Positions 1 to 8,542 of a DNA stretch of 64,000 bases are shown here, in pieces. The notes beneath the pieces were generated by a model. That model was not told the DNA's origin and did no database searches. It was given only the letters and a program-made list of their open reading frames with translations. Origin of the DNA: Planctomycetota bacterium (GTDB taxonomy: Bacteria; Planctomycetota; Planctomycetia; Pirellulales; Pirellulaceae); the NCBI GenBank assembly GCA_026692905.1, contig JAPLNL010000114.1, positions 27,760-91,759 on the forward strand. Reading direction: 5' to 3'. A program made the position numbers and the translations under genes. Positions within the stretch are counted from its first letter, which is position 1; every line of letters begins with the position of its first letter.

Positions 1-399
1 AGCATCCTTCGCTGTGTCAACAGGATGCTTTGCTACTTCGTCTTCCGTAGCAACACTTTCATGCGAAGCCATTAGGCCTAGAATGCGGTAGGGGACTTGA
101 AGACGCTTGCAAGTGTGAACGACGACATCGGCGTAGGGCGTTTCTCCCGCAACGAGTATCCCCCAGCCCTGCCGATGAGCCAGCAGCAAAGCAGAATGAA
201 GCGAGTCTTGCCACTGCTGATGGGCAAACCCATTTTTGCGTTCGTGCGATGAAATAATCCCAAGCCATTCGGAGGGGGCGAATCTCCGAGTTGTTTGACG
301 AACCGCAAAAGTACTTTTCCCAAGTGCTGTCGGAAGAATACTAGACCAGGAAACTGGAAACCGGTCGATTGCGGTATGAGTCGCGGGAAGTCGATTCAT
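1..399 (-). CDS. Partial unknown protein, C-terminus beyond the window
   Basis: An open frame of 133 codons runs leftwards from an ATG at 399 and is still open at base 1. An in-frame TAG lies seven codons upstream of that ATG, so this is the furthest possible start. The composition looks like a folded protein rather than antisense noise: it contains the stretches SEWLGIISSHERKNGF, ALLLAHRQGWGILVAGETPY and CKRLQVPYRILGL. I do not recognise the family. The start has no strong Shine-Dalgarno. Two shorter frames that overlap it on the same strand have Arg/Cys/Ser-rich compositions typical of shadows. Confidence 0.55.
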   Translation of the reverse strand, partial: MNRLPATHTAIDRFPVSWSSILPTALGKSTFAVRQTTRRFAPSEWLGIISSHERKNGFAHQQWQDSLHSALLLAHRQGWGILVAGETPYADVVVHTCKRLQVPYRILGLMASHESVATEDEVAKHPVDTAKDA

Positions 400-641
400 T
401 CGGGCTGCCTACCGTCGAAGATCCAACATCAGCTGCAGTGCGATCGCACCCAGGTATCTGTTACAAACCGAACACTAACGCGTAACGGCTAATGAACGCA
501 TCTCAATATAGCAAATCTCTTTCACGCAAACTTGGTTGCCAACAAAACGAAAAACGGCCGCGATAAGGAATCGCAGCCGTCAGAAGATTCACGCACCAAG
601 CGTCGAATCAATAGTCTTTCTAATCGCCTCAACGTGGAAGC

Positions 642-1139
642 TTAGTTGCATCCGCAGCTTGGAGCTGGTGCTGGAGCTTCGCAACCGCAGCTTGGAGCAA
701 CTTCGCAGCAGCTCTTCTTTGCGAACTTGCTCTTGACGTGAGCGAACAAGTCTTTGATGTGGTGCTTGCGAGCTGGCGTGCAGCATGCTGGAGCTTCGCA
801 ACCACAGCTAGGAGCTGGTGCAGGTGCTGCACATGGAGCTGGTGCAGGTGCTGCACATGGAGCTGGTGCTGGAGCTTCGCAACCGCAGCTTGGTGCTGGT
901 TCGCAGCTCTTCTTGCAGCTCAATTTGCTCATCAATCCATGAAGTTTGTGGCCTAGGTGAAGCTTTGGTCGGCAAACAGGTGCTGGCTCGCAGCATGTTG
1001 GTGCTGGTGCTGGTGCTTCGCAGCAAACCGGTGCTGGCTCACAACAATCGTTCTTCTTACAGAACAAACCAGCCGAAGCGCTCGAGGACGAGAAAGCGGC
1101 AACAACAACAACGCTCAAAGTAATGATCAATCGACGCAT
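642..1139 (-). CDS. Secreted Cys/Ala/Pro-rich repeat protein
   Basis: This is a 165-residue protein with a Sec signal peptide (MRRLIITLSVVVVAAFSSSS then ASA). The mature part holds about 24 cysteines, mostly as CC and CGC pairs, separated by Glu-Ala-Pro-Ala-Pro runs. Two His/Lys-rich stretches, around KLHLGHKLHGLMSKLSCKK and KHHIKDLFAHVKSKFAKK, are similar to each other and each is followed by a Cys/Ala/Pro block, so the protein looks like an internal duplication. A GGAG sits 8 bases before the ATG. The nucleotide repeat creates open antisense frames, which I do not accept as genes. Planctomycetes make Cys-rich envelope proteins, so an envelope, disulfide or metal-binding role is an inference only. 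Confidence 0.75.
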   Translation of the reverse strand: MRRLIITLSVVVVAAFSSSSASAGLFCKKNDCCEPAPVCCEAPAPAPTCCEPAPVCRPKLHLGHKLHGLMSKLSCKKSCEPAPSCGCEAPAPAPCAAPAPAPCAAPAPAPSCGCEAPACCTPARKHHIKDLFAHVKSKFAKKSCCEVAPSCGCEAPAPAPSCGCN

Positions 1140-1547
1140 TTTACTAACTCCAAAACAAAAGTTTTAATAAACCGCGCCGTTAACTGCCTGGTTGTCATGC
1201 CTATACGAGACGTGATCCAGTGCCACCATTCCTTGATGGCGGTTGACGCGAAATCTGTTACACACAGCGTTCAGTCCGAAATCGAAAAAGCCAACGCAGA
1301 CGTCGTATTTTACTCAAAAGAATTTGTTTAACACCTGTTTTGGTTCTAAAAATACCGAAAATGCGGAATGTGACACACGCGTCGGGTTTCACGACAAGCG
1401 TAGCGAAAGTCGTCAAGACTTTCGGCTGATGGCCTAAACAACCGAAACTCTTGACGAGTTTCGCTACAGCATGATTCACAGCGTTGGGGTAGGGGGATTC
1501 GCAAAAGAATGACGTGTTGCCTTATTCACGCTTTTGTCCACTGCCTC
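1140..1547. other. Intergenic region with one PAL-B repeat
   Basis: Between the start of the Cys-rich gene and the end of the large ATPase I see no convincing gene. The only structure is the PAL-B repeat at 1400-1469, described separately. The promoter of the Cys-rich gene should lie in the left part. Confidence 0.5.
1400..1469 (+). repeat. PAL-B dispersed repeat
   Basis: A 70-bp element made of two short hairpins: TAGCGAAAGTCGTCAAGACT followed by TTCGG, a short linker containing GGCCTAAACAACC, then GAAACTCTTGACGAGTTTCG and CTACA. Near-identical copies lie at 24941-25011, 29362-29431, 47006-47075 (reverse) and 51743-51812 (reverse). The outer ends TAGCGAAA and TTTCGCTA form terminal inverted repeats. 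Confidence 0.75.
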
Positions 1548-4500
1548 CTAGTGCGATTCCTCCGCTTCGCTCGCTTCCTTTTCAAGCAGCCGATAACTCT
1601 GCAAACAAGTTTCAATTGCAGCTCGGAGCCGTTCTTGTGTTTGCGTTTGTTGACTCGCATTCTCCAGTAACGGTCGCAAACCATCATACAACAACTGAAA
1701 TTGGCTCCGGATCAGCTCGGTCATAATCCGTGGCACTGAATGTTGCACAACCACTTTCGAATCGATCTGCGGTTTTGCGGCCTCGATGGTTCGCTGACTC
1801 GTCGCTGCGAGCAATGCATTCTGAATCGCCTCGAGCCCATCGCGTAAGCTCATGATCGAACCCAACACTTGAGCCGTCGAATCCTCCCCCGAAAGCCCTT
1901 GCAGTTTAGTCTTCTGCGCAAACGTCGACTTGATCGCATTCCACCTCTGTTGCTCTTCCTCGCTTAGCAATCCAAGCAACTCCTTGAACTTGAGCATGTT
2001 CGACTCGCCATCTCGCGAGAGCGTTTGCGAATCCTGCTGGTAGCTCGAAAGGATCAGTGTCTGCAACTCCACATCGTTCATGACGGAAACAACTTTTTCC
2101 GCGATCCGATTCATATTGCGATAACTTCCTTGCAGTTTGAAAGGCGGCTCGGTTCGGTAGTCGTCCGATTGCGATGCGCTGCGAATATATTCGCGATTCA
2201 TAGCCAATACCACATCTCGAACACGATTGAGCTTCGCCAGCACCGACATCATTTCCAGCACACTGTCCGGTGACAGATTGCTTTCCAGCGAGAGCCCTTC
2301 GGTCGTCCCCCTCGCTGCTGCTGCAATCACCGCGCGCTGGTCGGAATTGGAACATCGCGACAACGGCTGAAGGACCGAATTGTTGGTCAAGCAATTCTCA
2401 AGGTACGACAACTCAAACGCCTCGCGGCTATCGCCGATGATCTCGCCAAGGTTGTAAACGTCGGCTCGATTGGCAAGCATATCGGGAATTTGAAAACGTT
2501 CGCCGCTCTCATTGTAGGGATTGCCGGCCATCACAACCGCAAACTTACGACCTCGCAAATCATAGTTCTTGGACTGCCCGTTCCAAACACCTTCGATGCG
2601 GCGCGTCGCATCGCACAACGGAATGAACTTCTGCAACAGTTCCACATTGCAATGCTGAATATCATCGAGATAAAGCATTGTGTTATCACCCATCTCCAAC
2701 GCGAGATTGATGCGTTGTACCTCCTCGCGAGCCGCTGCGTTGGTCGCTTCACTCGGGTCAAGCGATGTGACGCCATTCCCGATGGCAGGCCCATTGACCT
2801 TCACGAAAACGAGCCCCAACCGATTGGCAACATACTCCATCAGTGTTGTCTTACCGTAACCGGGTGGACTGATGAGCAACAGCAACCCCATCCGATCGGT
2901 TCGTTTGTTATCCCCAAGCGCCCCCAATTGCTTGGCCATGTTGTCACCAATGCGGGGCAAATACACTTGATCGATCAGCTGATTTCGGACGAAACTGGTA
3001 AGTACCGTTGCTTTGAATTCATGCGATCGAAGCCGTTTTTCCGCAAGTTCGATTTGCTTTTGCTTGGCCGACTGCAATGACTGCCACAACGGAACATGCC
3101 GCTTTACGTGGCGCCCCAGTCGGTGCTGGAACTCATGGTATTGAAACGGCATCGCCCCCTTCGAGATGCGAGGATGATCGCCCGAGAGCGAAACAATCGA
3201 GCTGGGGATTGTGGGCGACGCAAGCTTATTCTCCTGCGGGTTTCCTGTTGCGGGCTTGAGCAGCAGTTGTAGCACTACCTCCTCGCGATAACCCATTGCA
3301 GGGTCGGCTGCGTCCTGTTCGAATTTAGCAGAATAATTCGCGATCAAACCGTCTGCGATACGCTGCGCAAGATGCCACTGATCCATGGGACTTGCAATTG
3401 TCTTTTCGAGCGACGATGCGATCGCTTGCCAGTTTTCATCAGCCATCGATCGCTTCATCGCTTGCACGATCGCAATCGCCTTGGGATGCATTGCGGCGCT
3501 TCGATCCGCTTGCATTTGCTGAATCTGAGCTAGCAGATATCGAGCCGCCTCCGCGCGAGACTGCCCCCTGAGCATTGCTAGATCGAATTGCTTTAAGAGT
3601 TTCACCAAACGGGCCAATCCAGCTCGGTTGTGATCGGCGTTTTCAAGCATAGCATCCATTCTGCCGAAAGCCACGAGCCAATCTTCGGTTGTCGTTCGGA
3701 TCTCGCTTGGCACCAAGCGATCCCAAATGTACCAAGCAAGGCTTCGCAGTTTTGGCGAAAAAGCCAACAATCCCAAGGCTCGGTGACTTTCAAGGACTGC
3801 TGTCAAAATACGCGTCGCATCTGCATCGTGTACGCCTCTCGCATATCCCTCTTGATAGCGTGTCTGCATGGCTTCCCGAACCCAACTGATGCGTTCGGGT
3901 GTTTCCATGGCGAGGAACGCACTGGAATCCAAGTGAGCCAATCCGCCATTTTGTCCAAGCCCTTGCGCCAAGCAATAAGCGAGATACTCGCCTCGATAAA
4001 CGTCCGGCGATTCGCTTGCCAACGGCTGATCCCATAGCTCCTTGGCCGCGTCTAACGCAGGATCACTTAGCGGTTCAAAGAATTGAGTGCCCGTCAAATG
4101 CAAGTTCAGAAGCCCATTGCGAACCACGGTAGTGAGTTCGATTGCGTGATGGTTGACGCTGAAGCTATGTTCACCAAGCTTGATCGCTCGATTCCCGTCG
4201 CTGAGCAGCTCTCGCCTGTCTCGCTGTTGCCGAACCGAATCGTCAGCAATCGTTTTCAGTCGGGAAAGGACATCGTCACGCCGAACGGAATCTCCCAGCG
4301 CGCGCAGTTGATCCGCGATGCCGCGAACCTTTTCAACCATCAGGTCCGAAGCAAAATAAGAATTCAGCTCTGCAAGCTCGTCGATGCGAGCTGTCTTTGA
4401 GGCAATCCCAGCCAGGATTCTGTCGGCTGCCGCAACCAGGGAATTGGCCCGTCGCGTGCGGACTTCAACAAGCTGCTGCCGCTTGCTTTCAAACGTATCG

Positions 4501-6710
4501 CAAATGGCCTGTCGCTTTTCCGTCAACCTCAACAGCAACGTCTCGGAGTCGGCATAGCGTCCCTCGAGTTCCTCGATCTGCATCAACACGCGAGTCAAAG
4601 CCGTATCGACTTTATCAGGCGCGTCTGCCGTGTCTAGCACCCCCGCGGTGGACTGGTCCAACAGCTTGGACTGCGACGCGAAGTCGGCTTCCATTTCGTT
4701 GGTCGTTAAATCACGCAACCGCATTCGCAATGTGGAACGGCTACGGTTAAGCAGCGATAAACAATCGCCGATCCGATCGATGATCGACGTGCGTTGTAAC
4801 AAGTCATCGATCTTGAGCTGTGATACGGTCTCGATGAGGAGCTCAAGCGAGCCACCGATCTTCTCCCATTCCGCGTCAAGCTCCTTTCCCGTGGCCGAGC
4901 TGCCAATCGACGGAATCTCGTCAGCGTAAAGTCCGATCTGGTTATCGAAAGGTTTCAGCGACTCAGGCGAGAGCAAGAACTGAACGCATCGAACCCCCAA
5001 GCGATCGGACGCTTCGACCAGTTGCATCGCAAGCGATTCCACCGCGGGCAACTCAATGTACTTGAATTCCCGAAGCTGGATCGCTACCCCTCGTTGCGTT
5101 CGAATGGCCGCAAGTTTTCCAACGAAGTCATCTATCCTCTCAAAGCGAGCTCGCTCGATGGATTTGAGTAACTCCTGTGTTTCGTTTTGCGTCTTGGCAA
5201 GTGCCGACGAAGTTTCCTTGCGAGCCCGAACGACTTTTTCGAACTCCTCCACAGCAGCCGTTGCCGCATCTCGGATCTTTAAAACCGGATCGGCAAGTAC
5301 GAAGACTTCATCGCGGTCCAACCAGAAATAGCCATCCAGAACATCCGTAGCCCGCTTTGCCAAGTCAGCATAAAGATCAGCATACGACTCATCCTTGTCG
5401 ATCAGAGTCAGCAATTCCTGACACTCAGCCATGCCGCGCACGAGATCGTGGTTGCCAATTTTAAATAGCAACGAATCCGATTGCACTTGGGGGCGATAAT
5501 CGGGACCGGTGAAGGGGGTCTGCCAAACTTGCAACGCATGATGCTTTTGCGGAGTATCGGTCGCCCGCATGCTGATCATTACGCCGTCATTGAGAAACGC
5601 TTGCCCGTGACATATCAATGGCGTATCGACTTCTTGACTGATCAAGTTGTATCGAAGCTGTAGATACGTCCCAGATTCAGTATGGTAAAACAGATAAAGA
5701 AAATCTTCACCGTTGGGAGACTTGGTGATGCGATCCAAGGCAAGATCGGTTAACCCATGATCGAACAGCTTGGAGATGCCTGTTTGCAGGACGAAGCCAT
5801 TTGGGAAAATGATGCCGTGGTCGTTGGGTAGCAGACCGCATGCAGTCCCCAGCGCATCAAGTCGTTTCGCTTCCGAGCGCTTTGTGCTGAAGACCAGATA
5901 GCGATAGTCAGGTTCTTGGTAGGGTTTGATTTTGAGCAGAATCAAGTTACCGAGAATTGCGTAATAGGTTTCGGCGTCGTCGAGAGTCTGGTCGGGGCTA
6001 TCGACGGGTTCGCGATAGATTCCTAGACCGTCTTCGGTATTGTCCTCAACCTTGATGGTAAGGTCACCATGCACACACTCGACAAAGACTTTGTCTTCGA
6101 TGGAAATGTGAGGGTGAACGCCATGACGATGGCTTTCGCGAGTCGCTCGTTTCCATTGGAAGGCGTACTGAGGTGGGACTCTTACTTCGGCTTCGCTACG
6201 ATTGTCAATATACCGAAGCGACTGTCCCTCAATCGTCCATTTGAACGCCTTGAAATTCGTCGTGGTCTTGCCCGTTTGGAAGACCATGTAGAGCAAGGGA
6301 CCGTTTTGGAAGAACCGCAAGAAAGTAGCGTTACGATAGTAGCGATAGAGCTCCTGGAAGTCGCGTCGGAAAGGTTCGCTAAGGAGTGGATCGAGTGATT
6401 CTTGGTGCGCGTGCTGACCATCAAACCGGTAATAAGCAAACACATCGCTTGGTAAGATCTCCGTTTTGAGTCCAAACTGGACGTTGTAACCAAGCAGGAT
6501 GTGTGAGTCGGTGGCGAAAAGGTCGCGAGGGATGCAGTTGTGATCGGTCGTGACGTGGGCGGTGGAGCTTAGTTTCGTCTGAATGCTACCGAACACAGTT
6601 GCCCGTTCGGCGTGCAGTTTTCCGAAACGGAGTCGGAGATCGCTAGCGGCTTCGCGCAAGCGATTGCGAAGGACTTCGTAGGTCCCGGAGGCCAGGGCGG
6701 ATTCGGTCAT
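1548..6710 (-). CDS. Very large AAA ATPase of the DNA-repair ATPase (DUF3686) type
   Basis: A 1720-residue protein. The first 450 or so residues resemble the DUF3686 region that begins proteins annotated as DNA repair ATPases; I assign this from memory with moderate confidence. The middle is long, charged and helical, consistent with coiled coil. The AAA module lies at about residues 1270-1480, with a Walker A (SPPGYGKTTL, about 1278-1287) and a Walker B (TMLYLDDIQH, about 1345). A further helical region of about 240 residues ends in a Glu/Ala-rich tail. There is no signal peptide, so it is cytoplasmic. It stands alone, with repeat-rich spacers on both sides. The substrate is unknown; the AAA part resembles MoxR-like remodellers more than DNA helicases. 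Confidence 0.85.
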   Translation of the reverse strand: MTESALASGTYEVLRNRLREAASDLRLRFGKLHAERATVFGSIQTKLSSTAHVTTDHNCIPRDLFATDSHILLGYNVQFGLKTEILPSDVFAYYRFDGQHAHQESLDPLLSEPFRRDFQELYRYYRNATFLRFFQNGPLLYMVFQTGKTTTNFKAFKWTIEGQSLRYIDNRSEAEVRVPPQYAFQWKRATRESHRHGVHPHISIEDKVFVECVHGDLTIKVEDNTEDGLGIYREPVDSPDQTLDDAETYYAILGNLILLKIKPYQEPDYRYLVFSTKRSEAKRLDALGTACGLLPNDHGIIFPNGFVLQTGISKLFDHGLTDLALDRITKSPNGEDFLYLFYHTESGTYLQLRYNLISQEVDTPLICHGQAFLNDGVMISMRATDTPQKHHALQVWQTPFTGPDYRPQVQSDSLLFKIGNHDLVRGMAECQELLTLIDKDESYADLYADLAKRATDVLDGYFWLDRDEVFVLADPVLKIRDAATAAVEEFEKVVRARKETSSALAKTQNETQELLKSIERARFERIDDFVGKLAAIRTQRGVAIQLREFKYIELPAVESLAMQLVEASDRLGVRCVQFLLSPESLKPFDNQIGLYADEIPSIGSSATGKELDAEWEKIGGSLELLIETVSQLKIDDLLQRTSIIDRIGDCLSLLNRSRSTLRMRLRDLTTNEMEADFASQSKLLDQSTAGVLDTADAPDKVDTALTRVLMQIEELEGRYADSETLLLRLTEKRQAICDTFESKRQQLVEVRTRRANSLVAAADRILAGIASKTARIDELAELNSYFASDLMVEKVRGIADQLRALGDSVRRDDVLSRLKTIADDSVRQQRDRRELLSDGNRAIKLGEHSFSVNHHAIELTTVVRNGLLNLHLTGTQFFEPLSDPALDAAKELWDQPLASESPDVYRGEYLAYCLAQGLGQNGGLAHLDSSAFLAMETPERISWVREAMQTRYQEGYARGVHDADATRILTAVLESHRALGLLAFSPKLRSLAWYIWDRLVPSEIRTTTEDWLVAFGRMDAMLENADHNRAGLARLVKLLKQFDLAMLRGQSRAEAARYLLAQIQQMQADRSAAMHPKAIAIVQAMKRSMADENWQAIASSLEKTIASPMDQWHLAQRIADGLIANYSAKFEQDAADPAMGYREEVVLQLLLKPATGNPQENKLASPTIPSSIVSLSGDHPRISKGAMPFQYHEFQHRLGRHVKRHVPLWQSLQSAKQKQIELAEKRLRSHEFKATVLTSFVRNQLIDQVYLPRIGDNMAKQLGALGDNKRTDRMGLLLLISPPGYGKTTLMEYVANRLGLVFVKVNGPAIGNGVTSLDPSEATNAAAREEVQRINLALEMGDNTMLYLDDIQHCNVELLQKFIPLCDATRRIEGVWNGQSKNYDLRGRKFAVVMAGNPYNESGERFQIPDMLANRADVYNLGEIIGDSREAFELSYLENCLTNNSVLQPLSRCSNSDQRAVIAAAARGTTEGLSLESNLSPDSVLEMMSVLAKLNRVRDVVLAMNREYIRSASQSDDYRTEPPFKLQGSYRNMNRIAEKVVSVMNDVELQTLILSSYQQDSQTLSRDGESNMLKFKELLGLLSEEEQQRWNAIKSTFAQKTKLQGLSGEDSTAQVLGSIMSLRDGLEAIQNALLAATSQRTIEAAKPQIDSKVVVQHSVPRIMTELIRSQFQLLYDGLRPLLENASQQTQTQERLRAAIETCLQSYRLLEKEASEAEESH

Positions 6711-6889
6711 TAGGTTTTCAGACGTTGCATTCGCGGGAGCAATAGAACAAGTTCCTAACTGATGGTAATTTGACGAGAGCAGGTTGCCAGGATAGGAGGC
6801 AATGATGTTTCAGGCCAGATTTGCCGAAAAACAGGGCTCGGTTTTTAGGAAATGACGAGATACTTGCACACGTCGTGATTTTCTCCACC

Positions 6890-6946
6890 TGCGGTTCTCG
6901 ACGAGCGTCGAGAACCAGGGAAAACCGGGGCTATCGCCCAATGGCT
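6890..6946 (+). repeat. Repeat E
   Basis: A short element with CGGTTCTCGACGAGCGTCGA, then a spacer, then CCGGGGCTATCGCCCAATGG. The first part is itself a hairpin (TTCTCGACG-AGCGTCGAGAA). Related copies are at 12611-12672 and 49450-49528, where the end reads CCGGGGCTAGCGCCCAACGG. Confidence 0.6.
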
Positions 6947-6957
6947 AATTTCCCAAC

Positions 6958-7240
6958 CAATTCATTGCTCGGGAGGGTGAGGCAACCCCTGTAAACCTGT
7001 TTCCAACAAGTTTACCTCAGCAATTCATTGCTCGGGAGGGTGAGGCTCCTGCCGAACCTTTGGACCGTTGGCTCGGCAGGAGCCTCGCCCTCCCTAAGGT
7101 TTTAATGAAATTGGCTTTACAAAGATGTTTACAGCGGTTGGGTGAGGCTCCTGTCGAACCTTTGCATTCGTTACCAGGGAGGGTGAGGCTCCTGTCGAAC
7201 CTTTGGACCGTTAGCTCGGCAGGAGCCTCGCCTTCCCATT
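6958..7240 (+). repeat. PAL-A dispersed palindrome, one full and several partial copies
   Basis: The core is a long hairpin: GGGAGGGTGAGGCTCCTGCC, a loop of about 22 bases with GGACCGTTGG, then GGCAGGAGCCTCGCCCTCCC (7034-7095). It is followed by a conserved tail (AAGGTTTTAATG, TTTACAAAGATGTTTACAGC) and a second, shorter copy. A partial copy also precedes it (6958-7020). The same element occurs at 8335, 25028, 49556, 57366, 59262 and 63957. Confidence 0.8.
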
Positions 7241-7291
7241 TGACTCGTAAGGGTTCCCTGGTTGCGATCTTCCCTGTTCGTTTCCTCTGCT

Positions 7292-8218
7292 TTAGCGGCC
7301 TGAGACTTGCTCGCGAAATTGCTTCCAAGTTATGAGTTTGATCTTTTGATCCTGTAGGAACATCAGCGTCTTGGGATCGGTGAAGATCGCTCGATCTTGA
7401 TCGCGTCGAAGCGAACTGTCGGTGATTGCTCGAAGCTCTTCGTTGTCATACCCACAATGGATAATCAACTGCGTCACGCCTGGTGGCGTCTTGGCAATTT
7501 CGTCAAAGTACTTCTGCTTACGTTGCTCGGGGATATTTCCACTGTAGAACTGGAGAAGGTTATCCAGCAGCGGCAGCTTGCGCTCCGTCAGCTTGGATAC
7601 CGATTTTTGAAACTGCGAGGCTAAAGCTGGATACTCTTTCCCCAATTCTGGTGGCATCCCTTTGAAAAACAGGATCGGCAGGTTGTACTCCACTGCCAAG
7701 TCGACATAGACATCCACGATATCGGGTCGACAAAGTACCGCACCCATGTGCGTATCGAGATGGCTCAAGGGAACGCCGAACTCCAAGGCTCGGTCGATCT
7801 GAGCTTTCAGTTCGATCTTGACATGCTCTGCCTTGGCATGCGCTGCAACTTGTTCGACATTGCTCCAAAGGCAGCCAGTCGGATCGACAAGACTCGAAAC
7901 GCTATCGCGCGAGGCAACTGGCCCCCAACGATAAAGACCCCATTCGCAGTTCAAGGTCAAATGGATACCGTAATCGTACTTAGGATGGGCTTTCGCGTAG
8001 ACGGCAAACTCCTTGAACCAAGGGCATGGAACCATGATGCTCGCGGAGCTGACAATGCCACTTTCGAGCCCATCTTGCGTGGCAATGTTTACCGAGTGCG
8101 ACATGCCTGCATCGTCGGAATGTACGATCAGATAGCGAGTTGGGGCCTCTGCGTTTGCTGTTGCACAGAATAAAAACAGGAAGAACTTGGCCAAGGAGGA
8201 TAAAGACTGCGAAGGCAT
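7292..8218 (-). CDS. Secreted ChbG/YdjC-family carbohydrate deacetylase
   Basis: A 308-residue protein with a signal peptide (MPSQSLSSLAKFFLFLFC, cleavage near ATANAEA). The frame runs further upstream to 8326, but the signal peptide fixes the start at 8218. Family metal-binding motifs are present: HSDDAG at about residues 33-38 (usual form ADDFG), GIHLTLN near 88, and HLDTHMG near 150 (usual form HlDsHhH). YdjC/ChbG enzymes remove acetyl groups from diacetylchitobiose-like sugars. Because it is exported, the substrate is probably an extracellular glycan; that is inference. The gene stands alone between two repeat regions. Confidence 0.85.
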   Translation of the reverse strand: MPSQSLSSLAKFFLFLFCATANAEAPTRYLIVHSDDAGMSHSVNIATQDGLESGIVSSASIMVPCPWFKEFAVYAKAHPKYDYGIHLTLNCEWGLYRWGPVASRDSVSSLVDPTGCLWSNVEQVAAHAKAEHVKIELKAQIDRALEFGVPLSHLDTHMGAVLCRPDIVDVYVDLAVEYNLPILFFKGMPPELGKEYPALASQFQKSVSKLTERKLPLLDNLLQFYSGNIPEQRKQKYFDEIAKTPPGVTQLIIHCGYDNEELRAITDSSLRRDQDRAIFTDPKTLMFLQDQKIKLITWKQFREQVSGR

Positions 8219-8298
8219 AGAGGAGACACTTTTTTGACAGCGAAACGAGACATAAAGCCTACATTGTAACCGCTGCCTACTTTCCGAGGTGATCTTAG

Positions 8299-8534
8299 AG
8301 GCCGTCTCACTTTTGGGCTCACCCAACGAATTCGTTACCAGGGAGGGTGAGGCTCCTGCCGAACCTTTGGACCGTTGGCTCGGCAGGAGCCTCGCCCTCC
8401 CTAAGGTTTTAATGAAATTGGCTTTGCAAAGATGTTTACAGGGGTGGGGTGAGGCTCCTGCCGAAAGCGGTGGCCTCGCTCTCCCTTTGAAATGGCAGGC
8501 AATTCCAAAATAAAAAGGAGACAGCCTTCTTGAT
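8299..8534. repeat. Element G (inverted-repeat element) carrying a PAL-A copy
   Basis: The left end reads AGAGGCCGTCTCACTTTTGG and the right end, read on the other strand, reads GAAGGCTGTCTCCTTTTT. These match the ends of the 281-bp element at 29051-29331. Between the ends lies a PAL-A hairpin with its tail (8335-8482), so one repeat family appears to have landed in another. The element fills the gap between the deacetylase and DUF1501 genes. Confidence 0.55.
8335..8482 (+). repeat. PAL-A dispersed palindrome
   Basis: A nearly exact copy of the element at 7027-7170: the GAGGCTCCTGCCGA and TCGGCAGGAGCCTC arms, the tail AAGGTTTTAATGAAATTGGC, then a degraded second copy. It lies inside the inverted-repeat element G. 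Confidence 0.8.
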
Positions 8535-8542
8535 CAGTTGAG

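Larger units (their letters stand above)
6711..7291. other. Repeat-filled intergenic region
   Basis: No gene is visible. The stretch holds a copy of repeat E at 6890-6946 and one and a half tandem copies of PAL-A at 6958-7240. The promoter of the large ATPase should lie just right of 6711. Confidence 0.5.

Noticed and set aside
629..1123. Several long open frames overlapping the Cys-rich gene on both strands
   Set aside because: They arise from the periodic Ala/Pro/Cys codons. Only the 642-1139 frame has a signal peptide and a good ribosome site.
2025..6493. Many plus-strand open frames within the large ATPase gene
   Set aside because: They are shadows in antisense frames with random composition and no ribosome sites.
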